DNA from: Chamaelirium japonicum
Taxonomy: Eukaryota; Streptophyta; Magnoliopsida; Liliales; Melanthiaceae
Direction of reading: 5' to 3'
NCBI GenBank assembly: GCA_947650365.1
Contig: OX393550.1
Span: 51,895,879 to 51,959,878 of the forward strand
DNA: 64,000 bases
Below are positions 11,301 through 29,543 of this stretch, piece by piece; position 1 is the stretch's first letter, and every line of letters starts with the position of its first letter. The notes below the pieces were generated by a model. The model worked only from the letters and a program-made list of their open reading frames with translations. It was not told the origin of the DNA and made no database searches. A program made the translations under genes and the position numbers.

Positions 11301-11827
11301 CTAGTGCATGTGCCAGTGCTTATCGGCACTGCAGCGGGCCGCTTTCGGCAGCAAAACACCTGAACGCCTTCGGCAAAAAACACTTTTGACGATAACACCG
11401 GCATTCATAGGGACACCCATTTCCTTGCCCGTGCTGATTGGCACGAAGCAGGCGTCTTTGGTGCGACCAACTTCTGCTCCTCCTATAGTCGATCAATCAC
11501 AGCTGTTTCCGTTCGAACGAATTTCTTGAGATCGACCCGATGGTTTGGGGTGGCCGAAATTGCAGCAGACGGGTTTACAGCCGTTGATGTGAACAACGAT
11601 CACGGGATGAGCGGTCAGATTTAGTGCATTTTCAATGGGCCGGGATTTAAGGGGTTTGGTGCAGTTTAAATGGGTTGGGATTTGAAACGAAGGAGAGATC
11701 GTGCGTTGATTTTTGAACGAATGATTAGATCTATTCGGTTCATTTTTGTCCAGCCAGCTTGCCCTAGTCAGTTTTTTTGTTCCGTTTTGTCTAGTTAGTA
11801 CAAAACCGAAGCCCCTTGTTATATAGA
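11301..11827 (-). mobile_element. Non-autonomous Helitron, minus strand (527 bp)
   Basis: Read on the minus strand it starts TCTATATAACAAGGGG and ends CTAG. A hairpin CAGTGC-CGATAA-GCACTG lies shortly before the CTAG. It is bounded by A at the 5' side and T at the 3' side, the Helitron insertion rule. It is homologous over its length to the plus-strand copy at 44159-44692. No Rep/helicase coding. Confidence 0.75.
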
Positions 11828-14800
11828 TAATTATCCGGGCAATTGGGGGTGCCACACGCACAAAATTCTCTCTTTCTCCACCTTACATACATACATACAT
11901 ATGCATATATGATGGTTTATTAAAGTTCTCACATGGGTTATAGCCTAATTAGAGGGGAATACAACAGTTGGGTGCCAGACCTAACACACCTAGGCATCAT
12001 GTGATCTCTATGTTGATCCCCACAACATTGGTTTTGTCTTTCATTTGGGTCCATAAATCTCTTGGGAGTTTCTTCTCGGGTTCGAGGTGGGGTAACATGG
12101 GTCCATACACTGCAATCATTCATCTAAATCTGGCCAAGATCGGGCGCGGCAAAACCAAAAGAACCCTTTGTTGGTATCTCTCTACTTGCTGCTCCCAAAT
12201 CGGCTACATGTCATGATCCAGACTTAGCACATTACGGTTCGAAGGTGGTCCTCTTCGTCACTTTCTACCCTAAGCTTCCTCGCCACCATTATCCTTATCC
12301 AATGTGAAGAGCCTTAACGTATGCTGGCACAAGAGAAGCACAAGTTTAGCAGGCACTTAAGGTGGTGCAACGTTACGGCCAGCGACAATGATATGGGTGC
12401 CGCCGATGGCGCGCTGTGACGACTGAAACGGTGGTGGTAGTGGCCGAAGGCCCGGTCAGGATCACGATGTTGAAAGTTAGTAGGATCTGATGCGGTGTGC
12501 AGATCAAAATTTAATGAGAAAGGTTTGAATCACAAATGTGATACGATTTCCTTGAAGTGCCGATTCTTTGAGAATGTTGATGGGTTGCAGGCAAACCATT
12601 TTTAGGATACGAAAAGTCTCCGTGCTTCTGCGTGCAGCAATCACCCCTCGGTATTGGTTTCCATATATAGAATCCGAGGGCCCATTGAGGATAAATAGAT
12701 GCACTGGTTCCCCAGTCAACAGGTGCCCGGAAACTCCCCTTGTGCAACTGCCAGGCTCAAAACCGCAGAGGCGCACTTAGCCAACGGGTGCTGGTCTCCA
12801 ATCATCCTTTGGGCCAACCGTCCAGTCCAATCCAATTAATCCAATGGCTCTATAACTGCCCACTTGGGTCGACTTGACCCACTGTGCCGTTAAGCCAAGT
12901 CAACTCCAAACCGACACTCGAGACAACCAGATCGAACATATATAGCTCTTTATAGCTAGCCCATTGCCCATATCGTTCGTGCGTGATGCGGTGTGACACG
13001 GGTCAAGTGCAAAGTGCACCTAAAAAGCACCAAAATCATACACCTCTAGCACACTATAGCACATTGCCCACGCCATATGTGCACGATGTAGCGCGATGCA
13101 CCACATTGGGCATGGGCCAAGTCCATCACAAAACACCCTAGCCTCTTGTTCATTTCATACAAATAAGTTCTAGGAATTTCCATGTATATGCTCGTCTCAA
13201 ATTTTTTCCCCAAGCAATGTGGGACTGAATTAAGTAGATGCAGAGGAGGATAGTGAAGAGGATGTTGGACCTGATGGCTATGCAGTCGCAGGAGATGCTG
13301 TTTGTTACAGAGTCTGGTGGCAAAGGAGATGCTGATGTTACAAAGTCTATTGGTGGTGTAAGTGCAACCGCCGTAATGGTTGATGGTGTCGCAGTGGAGG
13401 GAGGAGAAGTTCTACGTTCCCCGGCTATGAAAACCTCTGTTCGGCAAGGTGGCACAGTGGAATCTGCGGCCATTGGTGATGCTCATGCTGGTTAGCTCCT
13501 TTTATTGGGCGGTCCGGCTTACTCACTTCGAGTAATGCCTCGGTTGTATTTGTTTACTACTTGCTCACTCTGAGTAAGCCGTGTCATGTAACCGATTTTC
13601 GTTTTTTTCATTTAATCTATTTATTTATCTTTTAAAAAAAAAATCTCATCCAACAAAGAAAAAATTAGAGGGAAAGATGGTTGATGAAAATATGTCATTT
13701 TGGTGGGAAGTTTAAAATCAAACTTTTGAATGAAAAAATTCAAGACTTAAGATAAAACCACTACTTGTTTTTTGCTTTTCAACCAATGATAAAATACCCC
13801 ATTCTATCTTATACTAACCAAATCCAATAGGTGACGATGGGACAGCGGACGACGATGGTTATAGAGATGATGTGGTGGTCGATGGTGGCTTGTTGGGGCG
13901 ATGATAGAGGAGGTGGTAAGTGGTTGTGGCTAGTTAATTGGGACGGTATGGTGGAGGGGGTGGTCAGAGGTGGCATGGTAATGGTGGCCGACTGCGGTGG
14001 TCGATCGATCTGTGGTGGTGGCCATCGATGGCATGCGGTGGTCGGTGGTGGTGTTGGCCAATTGGGATGGTGCATGCGCACGCAAAAAAATGTGATCTCC
14101 AATAGTGAACTCGAGCGATCGTCTTCTGTTATCGGCATAGCTTTTCTGACGACTCTGAGCTGTACGTAGTCGTTCTCTGGTCTGTTAAATCTGATCGGGA
14201 TCGTGGCTATGGGGGTCATGGCAGGCAGTTGCTAGGGTGGTTGTGGTGGCTCGGTCGGCCAAGGTCATGTTAAATGTCAGACCAATCTAGGGCATTAATG
14301 TCCGACCAATTCTTGTGATATCTCAGTGTCTTAGTTTCGTGTGAAAATCAGGGACTTGGGATTTCAATTTCCTGAAACATTTGGGAAAAGAACATGATAA
14401 AAGGTATATTTATCCAGAAAATTTAATTCTGAGGCCAAATGTTACACCGAAATAACAGATCCTTAGTGCTGTAACTGCTGTTCTTGGCATGGCCTTTGGG
14501 CCCGACCAATACGTGGATCAATTGATTAGTCAGCAAAGTAGAACTTGACTCAATCAATTAGTTCAGCACGACTAGAAATTAAACCCAACCCAACTGAACC
14601 CAAACCATATCAGAATAATTAGGGCATGCCTTGTCCAAATCACATCCCCATAAGACTCAACTTGCATTACTAGCTTTAGTGTCATTAGGTAGAATTACGG
14701 CTCGACAGATGTGCGATTAGATCCCTAACTTGTAGGGTTGTACCCGCATGCTAAGAACGATCACCGTCCTGACTGGGTGGTGAATTGAAGCATTACCTCC

Positions 14801-16033
14801 CAATGTGAACCGCATGATACATATGATATGAGACACGTGATATATGAAATAATTGTTGGCACGGAATGCCTCTAACGATGTCAATCCACCACCTTGCACT
14901 TGCGAAAGCGGGCTAGGGTTTCGGATCTTCGACTATCCAATAGAACGAACAATCACATATGATAATCAAAAAATAAAAGAGAAAAATAATCACACACGAC
15001 ATGTGATATTTGTTCACGTAGTTCGAAAAAACCCTATCTTTGCGGGTGTTGGTCACCGCCCTTGAAGTAATAAAGAATTAGATATAGATTTATAACCCGG
15101 CCTCTTCTTCTTTCTCGCCTCCACGTACCGGATATCAAGAGAATGATCCTCTCGATCTGACCCCCCTCGATATTGGATTTAGATCGTTATCGGATCATCG
15201 GGTCAAAAAACCCAATCCATATCCGTTTCAGTACGGATCAGATCGGATTCGGATAAGAATTCGGATCATGAACAGTACATATCGAATGGCTGTGATATTG
15301 TTGAGCATCGAATCCGGCCACAGAAGAACAACCGATTCCGTGCTTAAGGCTTGGAAGGACTAGGATAAAATCTTAGTCTCGATCGGGGGACCATGGGAAT
15401 CTTTTTTATATTAACCCACAGGGTCTTAGATCTAAAGCAATCTAATCTAACAATGGCTAAAATATAATAAATTATGTTATAGTTTGTAGGATCGGGTTCT
15501 TAACGAATTGGATAGGCCTAAATCCATATTCAGTTTGTTAAGTAAACGTACGGGTATCAAATTTGGACCATTACTAGATCAAAAAACTTTATCCATATCC
15601 GACTTAATTAACAGATCGGATTCGTATCAAAATTCGTTCATTGACAAGTCTACCTACAATGGAGAACCTCCGAAGAAGATCTCACAAGCCGTCAAGCTCG
15701 TGTACGAAGAACCTTACAACCATAAAGAAAAAATCCCTTAAATAGGATCAAAACCCGTACAATAAGGAACCCACCCGCTACATGATTCACTCAGGCACCC
15801 GAGCTCCCAAAACCTGCTGCCCAGAGCCACCAAGGGTTGGCGATCGGGTGCTCGGCAGCCCGGCAGCCTGTAGCTCACATACGGACTCTCTATAGCTTGC
15901 TTGCTCCGTCTTCGCCAAAACTGAGCCAACTCCCCAATACGTATGTCACCAGTGATGTGTGATATGTCACCGGTAATTATGTGCATCCAACGGTTCACAT
16001 TGAACGGTAATGCTTCACCACTGAGCACCCAAT

Positions 16034-16038
<5 letters not shown>
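11828..16038. other. Intergenic, no confident gene
   Basis: Contains CATA repeats (11886-11905), a GGTGGT-rich stretch at 13840-14060 and an 85-codon open frame at 13238-13495 with no known domain. 14850-15740 looks like eroded LTR or leader sequence, without clear ends. No pol motif and no RNA gene. Confidence 0.4.

Positions 16039-16104
<66 letters not shown>
16039..16104. repeat. (GA)n microsatellite
   Basis: 33 uninterrupted GA dinucleotides. Confidence 0.95.
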
Positions 16105-16106
<2 letters not shown>

Positions 16107-16770
16107 CAACTTTCATTGCTATCTTTAATGTCCTTGAGCACCCAATAAGGTGGTCGCTTACGTAAATGCTTCATTAACCGATTACCCCACCGAAACATCG
16201 ACAGCACGAAGATGGCCGGATGCAGGTTTCAACACCAGCACGTGGGAAATGGCCCCTCTCACCCTACTTTGTTCTTTATTTCCCCCCCCCCCCTCATGAA
16301 ACCGCGAAATCCAAATAGAACCCTTTGATGGTTTTTCTCTCTCTCTCTCTTTCTCTCCTCTTTCTCTCTCTCTCTTTGATGGTCTCTCTCTCTCTCTGGT
16401 ACCAGTAAAGAGGGTGTCCTTACCAACACCATGCACGGTGGCCACAGAACGGGGGTTAGATGGTCCCTCCGGCACGTACATGTGACAGTTGACTCAAGGT
16501 TTGTGGGAGTAATAGGGCAGGGTGGTGGTACAACGGTGAACGGTGGCATTTAGCTCTCTGCACCAGTCCAGTCTAGCTGTACCTTCCCACTAATTAATGG
16601 AATTATACTCTTGAAGGAGAGCTGTGACCACTCCTCGATCATCCCTGCTGCCCGGCTCAGATAGTTTAACGTCACACTGCCATTTTTTTTTTAATAAAAG
16701 AAGGAAATCAATGAAAAAGGAGAGAGAGAAATAAAGAGAGAGTGGCCAGACCCAGACGCCGCCGACTTCC

Positions 16771-16829
<59 letters not shown>

Positions 16830-17044
16830 GGCAGACCCAGACGCCGCCGACTTCCGTGATAGATGGGAGCCCCCGCAAGGGCCCAACATATATAGATAGG
16901 ACTTTGAGCCAGGTCGTGAGTCCGACAGCAGAGAAAATGATAGAGAAATGCATGCATGCCTCGGATCCGAGGAATTATCCCGTGAAACGGATGTATATGC
17001 TGACGTGGTGGAGAGCTGATCACTTACAAGTTACCGCCAAATGA
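16105..17044. other. Intergenic with CT/GA tracts
   Basis: 16330-16400 is CT-rich. At 16746-16858 a 28-base sequence (CAGACCCAGACGCCGCCGAC then TTCCGTGA) stands on both sides of a (GA)27 tract. No gene seen. Confidence 0.5.
16773..16826. repeat. (GA)n microsatellite between direct repeats
   Basis: 27 GA units flanked by near-identical 28-base copies at 16746-16773 and 16831-16858. Confidence 0.9.
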
Positions 17045-17190
17045 TGGGAGCCCTATGGGGTTCTCTCCGCAGCACGTAGATCTCAACAATCTGGAGCCGT
17101 CCAATCGAACGAAAATAACGGATGTCGATGGCCAAACCCCGAACCACGGTGATACCGAGGTTTGGGGCGACTAAGTTAAGGGCGTTAAAC
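17045..17190. repeat. Dispersed repeat, copy without MITE
   Basis: GTAGATCTCAACAATC...GATGTCGATGGCC...GGCGACTAAGTTAAGGGC matches 47940-48038 plus 48337-48385. The second locus is split by a hAT MITE. The element class is unknown. Confidence 0.6.
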
Positions 17191-19622
<2,432 letters not shown>

Positions 19623-20004
19623 ATTGGAATAAACGAACTTCATAAGATTAAGCTACTCGAGCTACTCGTGAGAGGGCGCCTACAAGTACTAATAGGGCTA
19701 ATGGACAGCAAAGCACTAACTGGCACCTTACTAGTCCGGTAGGTTAAGGCTAATGGCCTACGCTTGCTGCTCTTTATTCCCTATTCCCTGTTTTATCGGC
19801 TAGCCTGCTTTACCTCGTCCTTTCGTTCCTCTTGGGCCTCTCTTTCACTACAAGAAATTGCATCTTTAGCGACGCTTTTTTGCGACGCAGACCATTGTCC
19901 ATCGCCAAAAGTTACATTTTCGTGACGCAATATTTTATTCGTCGCAAACTCCTGTCGCTAAAAGTTTGCTAGCTAGTTGAGTTCGTGTGCAGAAGGAAAA
20001 AAAA

Positions 20005-20585
20005 TTTTGGCGACTGTAAATGGCTATTTAGCGACGCAATAAGATGTCGCTAAATTATTTACTTTTAGCGACAAAATAAATTTTGTCGTGAAAAATTAAA
20101 ATTTTGGCGACGGGACAAAGTGCGCTACTAGTTGTAATTGGCGACGTAGTTGTGCGTCGTGAAATTCCTTGTTTCTGGCAACAACTATTTATATCATCGA
20201 AGATTCTTAATTTTTTATGGCAATGTTCTACGTGCGTCGCAGAATCGTCCCAACAATAAAAATAAAAAATAAAAAATTTCATGCCTATAAGGGGAAAGTT
20301 TTTTAACGACTATAAATGGCTATTTGGCGACGCAATATGATGTCGCTAAATTATTTACTTTTAGCGACGAAATAAATTTTGTCGCAGAAAATTAAAAATT
20401 TTGGCGACGAAACTAAGTGCGCTGTTAGTTCCAATTGGCGACGTAGTTGTGCGTCGTGAAATTCCTTATTTTTGGCAACGTTGTTTATAGCGTCGCTGAT
20501 TCTCAAATTTTTATGGCGACGTTCTTTATGCGTCGCAGAATCATCTCGAAAAATAAAAAATAAAAAACTCCGCGCCAAGAATGTT
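20005..20585. repeat. Two direct 296-bp copies of CACTA subterminal sequence
   Basis: AATGGCTATTTRGCGACGCA, followed by ATAWGATGTCGCTAAATTAT and TTACTTTTAGCGACRAAATA, occurs at about 20019 and again 296 bases later. Each copy holds several GCGACG sites on both strands. This enlarges the left subterminal binding region. Confidence 0.8.
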
Positions 20586-22510
20586 TAGGTGAATGCACGA
20601 ATTTAAAACCCCATAATTGTCTGATCTCGATCGGATTACCCAAACCCCAAAATTATCTTGATGTCCTTTCCTCCGTTCTATTCTAATTCGTCAATCCCTC
20701 CAGCCAAAAAAAAAGAGGGAATTAGCAAGAAGTCCTTTTTAGAAGATCACTAAGAGCTGCAGTCCCGACAACCATTCCATTTGAGCTCAAACCCCTCTGG
20801 ATGAAAATACCCCTCATCTTCCATCGAATATAGCTTTGCTTCCACTCATCCACCGTTGCCGTCGCCAGACCTAACCGAACCCCACCCCCGCCCCTGTCGG
20901 ACCTAACCGAACCCCCCTCCCCCCGCCAGACCTAATCTACAGGTCATGAGATGAACCCCAACTACCGCTCACGCTGGACCTAATTGAACCCAGTCGATGC
21001 TCGTGCCCGTCGCCTTCGCCTCTACCTCCGTTGCTCGCTGGTTATAGTCGAATCCGCCTCTGCCGTTGCTCACCTCTCACCTCCGTCTCCACCGTTCGCC
21101 TCCACCTCACCCCCGTCGTGCGCACCTGTACACCTCCGCCTCCGCTATGACTGATCGAGAGAGACGAAGGTTGTGACACCCTGTTTCTAGCATTGTCTTT
21201 ATTTATGTGTTCAAATTAAATCTTTTGGATCCGATTACCTTATGGATGTTGTGGCGAGTTATGTTTGGTTCTGAGTTGAGAACCTTGACCATTTTGACTT
21301 GCTCCGAAAAGCGTGCAAAGTGTTCGAAATGGGCTAGTTATTTTCAGGTACAACTACACTTGTTTTTTATGAAGGCTTTTCTTCTATGCTTAATACTCTA
21401 GTTATCTTATTTTCGTAGCAGTTATTTTGTATTAGCGTGTCGCATATTTTATCAAAAATTTATTTGCTCGTTTTGTGATTGGTGCAACTGGTGTAGATCA
21501 GTGATCTGATTTATACATCCAACACACTTGTCTCTTTCTCGCGGAATTTTAAACCTATTGTTGCATAGATAGTGGAATTCGGACCATATTTGATCAGTCT
21601 AACATAGTCTCGGAATTCATACCTCCATAAAAGATTAAAATAATATTATTTTTCTATAAAACTTTTTGAAAATCCCAATCCGAGGGTACAGATGGATGCG
21701 GGGGATTTTTTTTAGCCAACTTTCATATATAAAGTTTTTCCGGATTCTTAATATATTTTTTTATATATAATTTTCAAAATAGAATAAAATAACATACATT
21801 TATTTTTTATCATTGTTAACAGTAACTTTATCATTGTGAACAGTAACCGCTGGTTACTGTTCACAGTGAGCGACACAACGTTTCCCTCTTTGATGCTTTC
21901 ATTTGTTTTTTCTTATCAACCTTCATTTAGGGATTTAATCCTGGCCTTTGATCTCATTCCCTGTTTCCATTTTATACCAATCAGCCCCATTCCCTTCTCT
22001 ATTGGTCCGGACCCTAAATCATAAGGGTGAGCAGCCGCCGCCTCCATTCTCCCTTCCCCTTTAGATATCTTCTTCTGCCAAGTTGCAACCAATCTGAACC
22101 CGACCGGACTGCATTCCTCGGAACCCTCTCTACAGTAATTGAAGCACTGCACCTACTCGTCGTTTGAAGTCATCTTCGTGTGGTGCAAAAACCTTGAGAG
22201 ATTCACTTGAGGTGATCATTTGTCACCCAATCCATCATGTTCTGTTTTAATAATAGTAGAGGTGTATCTGATTTTTTTATTTTCATGTCACTATTATTTT
22301 TTAAACACACTAACAAGTAACTACTGATCTGAACCCTTGTGTTTTTCCAAAATATTAGATTCCATATGTTCAAGAACCTAAGTGGTTTTCCATCTAATTT
22401 TGCCATGTTTTTAAATAGTTTAACCTTGTGAATATTCCCAATATTGTCCTATATCTAGTTATACGATTTCAATTCTTTTTTCCAGCAATATATGCTTAAT
22501 GGAAATCACT

Positions 22511-22538
22511 GTAATATATATATATATATATATATATA
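22511..22538. repeat. (TA)n microsatellite, short
   Basis: Fourteen TA units inside the CACTA element. Confidence 0.9.
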
Positions 22539-23763
22539 ACTCTTTACCTTGTGTCTGGTGTCATACCCCTTGCATATAACCCCTTTGTTTTAGAAGGTGT
22601 TAGATGTTGATAGTTCTTAGTGATGTTGATCTTTCCCTTCTCTTTGTGGTTTTCTGAAACTAGTGCCAGCCGGCCTTCAGAGAAGTAGTTGCACCTTAAT
22701 TGGTGTAACATTGTTCCCCTAAACATTTGTAGCGTCTGTGTTATCTCGGGCCTTAGTCGATAGCTGAAAGTTCTTGTTAGGTTCAGTATCTGCCCTTGTT
22801 CGAGTTCGTCTTGGCATTTGCTTTAGTAGTCGAACCTCTAGGGACATAGGCCAGGTTTAACTAGAAAGTTATTTAGCTAGTAACGAAGGGAGTGGACTCC
22901 TACGTTACGCAGTAGAGGACGTGGTACCTACCCCCTTGCCATTTCAGCTTGACGGAAGGGTGTCCTAGTGCCGTTTTAGTTTGATGGGGGATAATAATCC
23001 GTAAATATAATTAGTTACAAAACTAAAGATTAGGTTGGGGGTACCACCTTCCTGGGCCACTTAGTGGCGCCGAATATTTAAGTAAATATGATGGGCCCGG
23101 TGCTTAGAAAAATCTTAGTGGCGCTGAATATTTTACTAAATACAATTTGGGTTTATCCCAAAATTTGTAGTTTTTGTAGGTTACCTTTCTTTCTGGTTCC
23201 ACAACTTTCAAACTTTTTTGGTGATCGCGATTGGCCGCAGGTGGTCACTGGAGGTTGGGGGTGGCCGCTGGAGGTTTGGGTGGGGGGGGCGACTGGTCGC
23301 TGGAGGTCGGGTGTGGCCGCTGGAGGTCGGGGGAGAAGATGATCAAAAAAACTGTGAAGCCAAGATTAACTCAAAATTTGGAAGACATGATAAATTTGGA
23401 ATTATGAAGCTATGTTAAATTCTAAATCGTGAAGCAATGTATATTTCAAAGCTGTGAAGCCAAGATTAATTCGAAATTATGAAGCCATTCTAAAATCTAA
23501 ATAGTAATCCATACTTACTAGGGTTAAAATCTATATTTACTTAGGGCTTGAGAACCATGCTATGTTAAGTAAAGATTGGATCATGATGTGTTAAGTAGGC
23601 TAAAATCTGACAATAAAAGTTGTCCCAACATCGATATGACAGAGAACGTTGACATCGAGTCAATAGTCAAAGCTAATCCATAAAAGAAGCCAAATGAAAT
23701 AAAATTTTCATGTTCGGTTTTGAATTAGAGATGTTAAAAATGATCAACCAACGTCAGCTATAA

Positions 23764-23960
23764 ACCCTAGCCTTCCAAGCTAATGATGCGGGTTCGATTC
23801 CCGCTACCTGCTCCATATTCCTTATTATATTATACATCATCAATTTTGGTGGATATGCGTCCTTATTTTTATTCCCAAATAAATTTTCAGTATTATCGTA
23901 ATTCAATTTTCTCCGAAAAAGAGAAAGGAAGAATAATCCAATATAAGTTACAAATTGCTC
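23764..23960 (+). pseudogene. trnG-UCC: Chloroplast-derived insert with trnG-UCC exon 2
   Basis: CCTTCCAAGCTAATGATGCG then GGTTCGATTCCCGCTACC is the 3' exon of plastid tRNA-Gly(UCC): anticodon loop with TCC, T-arm with GGTTCGATTCC and the acceptor strand. There is a change in the acceptor stem (CCTGC instead of the usual CCCGC). The following AT-rich sequence (ATACATCATCAATTTTGG, TATTCCCAAATAAATTTTCAG) reads like the plastid spacer towards trnR/atpA. Exon 1 is absent, so no functional tRNA. The right edge is an estimate. It lies within the CACTA element. Confidence 0.7.
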
Positions 23961-24359
23961 ATAATTTCAAGTCATTTTACATTCGTAGTCCAAAGCCATA
24001 AGACCCCTTATGCCACTACATAATGTGACCAAAGAACAGTCATAGACTCACTAGGAATCGTAGGCGGCTCTCTAACTAGAACTTTCAGCTATATTGATTG
24101 GGTGTACACTGCTAGAATCAATATTATGTTGCTCATTCCATTAGATGGGGTACTTATTGACAAGAGTGATATTATTGCTACATTTTTTTTGAAATATATT
24201 ACTATAAAATAAATTACTGTAATAAAATTACTGTAGCCTCTAGAAAAAATTTAAATTTTAATAAAAAATATAGCGAAGCCTAGCAATCTCTTTGCTACAG
24301 TGAAATCATTGTATATTAATTGTTTTATCAAATCCATGACTCATTTTGTTTTGTCAGGT

Positions 24360-24839
24360 CGCACCAATGGCTCCCGGACATAAACAGATCCATCTTTCAT
24401 CAACTTTCTCACTTATAGTGTCTCCAACGAGAGGACATGGTTCCAACCTCAGCCTGCACAATCCCAGTTTATACTAACCCCACAGGAACATATAACTACT
24501 CTACCGACCGAGGCCAGCAGCGTTGGTAGGAATTGTAAAATATTTTTTCTATAGAATTTTTATCCTTATTGTGTTATGCATAATAACTAAAACATCGTTG
24601 TGTTCTTTGTAGTTTCAGATCCGAGCACGAGGCGTGGACTGGGGCTGACCAAAGGCAAGGGGATAGAGAAACTTATGGCACGGTTTGGTAAACTTCCAGT
24701 GGAGGTTCCAGAGAAGCAAGTGGCAAGGTTTGACATTTCAGAAAAGATGCGGCACCATCATCAAAGACATGAGTTTATTTTTTGTAGTCCTTCAGTTGAT
24801 GTGATGGATGTCGGGTTTTGTATTACTGATCCTTCATAG
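24360..24839 (+). pseudogene. CACTA transposase-associated fragment (Transposase_24-like)
   Basis: From 24613 one frame reads DPSTRRGLGLTKGKGIEKLM followed by ARFGKLPVEVPE, the RG..KGKG.EKL..R.GKLPVE.P pattern of plant Ptta/En/Spm transposases (Pfam Transposase_24). A CTTTGTAG acceptor-like site at 24612 and a preceding open stretch (about 24365-24530) suggest an original two-exon layout. The frame stops at 24839 with no catalytic domain, so it is a remnant. Confidence 0.5.
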
Positions 24840-25564
24840 AAATGAGTGGATAAATATGTGTACTTAGAAGAATAATTTAGTATTTTGATTTGATATTAAA
24901 TGAGTTTAAATGAATACTTATGTACTTTTGTTTTTATTGAAATGTATGTGGATGAATACATGTGTATAAAGATTTTAATATAAAAATTTAAAATTTAACA
25001 AAAAAATATTAACAATTTGTCTTTTGACAAAGCATGTAATATATTACGTCATTGAATTCGTATATTGTGCAACGCGATGATTGCATCACCTAATATATAC
25101 ATTTAGCTCAATGAATAAATTCGACGACGTAATTATTGCGTCGCTAAAAGTATACATTATGCGACGACAAAGTATACATTTTGCGGCGTTATTATTTATT
25201 CGCTAGAAGTTATTAACGACACTATTATATATGTCGCCAAATATTTTTATTTTTGGCGATGCATACGGTGTGTCGCTAAATGTTCTATATATAAGCATAA
25301 GTTAGTTGTTTTTGCGACGTAGGAGGTCATTTTAGCGACGTTTTTTCTTTTAATCGGTGACGCTTATTGCGTCGCGGTTGGTTAAGCTTTCGGCAACACA
25401 ATTTGATCGCGTCGCCGAAAGTATTCTCAGACGGGGAATTGGCGACGTCTTGGCGACGCAGTTTGAAGCGTCGTAAAAGATATTTCGCGATGAATATTGC
25501 CACTTTTGGCGATGCTCTGGTGTGTCGCAGAAATTGTCTTTTCTTGTAGTGTTTGTCTTTTTAA

Positions 25565-28320
<2,756 letters not shown>

Positions 28321-28330
28321 CTATATATAT

Positions 28331-28715
28331 AGAGGGCTGGGTTCTATGACATGTCATAGGGAGTATCATATGACATGTGGTGAATTATTAATGCTAGAAT
28401 GTTTAGAATGTGCTGAATTTTTTTTAGGGTGATCACCTTACCTTAGATAGAATGTCCACAAAAAATCAAAGTATTCTAAAACTTGTTGGGGCATCAAATG
28501 TTAGAAGCCTTATCGGCCATCCATTTTAACCGTTAAATTGAAAATCATATTTGATGCCTCTAGAAGTTTTAGAATGAGCCGATTTTTTGTAGGGGCCCTA
28601 TCTAAGATAGGGTGATCATCCTCATAAAAATTCAGAACATTCTTAATATTCTAGGGTTACTAACTCACCATATGTCATAGGGTACTCCCTATGACATATC
28701 ATAGGAACTCATTTC

Positions 28716-28717
<2 letters not shown>
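28331..28717. mobile_element. Fold-back element D (about 387 bp)
   Basis: TTCTATGACATGTCATAGGG at the left is mirrored by CCCTATGACATATCATAGGA at the right. Inner arms carry CTAGAATGTT...AGGGTGATCAYC and the inverse. Followed by a TA run (28718-28745). Same architecture as A and B but with different sequence. Confidence 0.7.
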
Positions 28718-28745
<28 letters not shown>

Positions 28746-28749
<4 letters not shown>

Positions 28750-29295
28750 TTGTTGGACTGACCAGGTGGTCAGAGGACAGGGCGCATGAGCAAGGGCTCA
28801 ATGAGGTCTGGAGATCGGAACGGGGTGAGGCAATTAGCAGCTACTTTTTATTATTTTTCATAATCCCGTGAGTATGGCATCAACAGCCTGGATTTGCACG
28901 TGCAAACAAGACATAACAACCTTGAGGGAAGGCTCACTCCACGGTGTCCATATCTAGAATCGAACAAGAAACCTCTCCAACGTAGGAGAGAGGAAGTACC
29001 AACAGGCCATGAGCCCGTTGGTCGGACCTCAATACTTTATAGATTGTTGCTTAAACCCTGATCAAGTCAACTTGCAAGATGGCCAGAAGAGCTATTTATT
29101 TGTTACGCAGCTCAAGCTCATGAAATCGGAGAACACTCCAAGATTTTCCTAAACTTGTGAAAGTGTTAAGAGAGGTTGGAAGGTGAGATTCTATATAGGT
29201 AAGTCATTCATTATTCGACACATTACCTAAACTAAAGAAGTGCAGTGCAACCTCATTCACAAAAAGATTCCTTTAGTTGGGTACACGGTGGAAGC

Positions 29296-29300
<5 letters not shown>
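28746..29300. other. Intergenic, no gene seen
   Basis: No domain, no clear repeat ends. Confidence 0.4.

Positions 29301-29301
<1 letters not shown>

Positions 29302-29389
<88 letters not shown>
29302..29389. repeat. (GA)44 microsatellite
   Basis: It is followed by ATGGATGGGCTCATGTGTGG and a second short GA run with the same ATGGATGGGCTCATGTGT, a short duplication. Confidence 0.95.
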
Positions 29390-29393
<4 letters not shown>

Positions 29394-29505
29394 TGGGCTC
29401 ATGTGTGGCTGGAGAGAGAGAGAGAGAGATGGATGGGCTCATGTGTTGGCTGTTGAAGATGGGTGAGATGATTTGTTGCAACGGATTTGAAAAGTTGGAG
29501 GTTCT

Positions 29506-29543
<38 letters not shown>

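Larger units (their letters stand above)
19846..25551 (+). mobile_element. CACTA (En/Spm) DNA transposon, complete ends, decayed inside
   Basis: It starts CACTACAAGAAATTG and ends TTTCTTGTAGTG, its inverse. Both sides are flanked by TTT (19843-19845 and 25552-25554), a 3-bp target duplication. Both subterminal regions are packed with GCGACG/CGTCGC motifs in both orientations, typical of CACTA transposase-binding regions. The 5.7-kb interior has only short transposase-like remnants, so it is non-autonomous now. It also carries a chloroplast-derived segment (23.77 kb). Confidence 0.88.

Noticed and set aside
13809-14219. Coding region in the GGTGGT-rich stretch
   Set aside because: Both strands are open because of biased composition. 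No domain and no splice-supported gene model.
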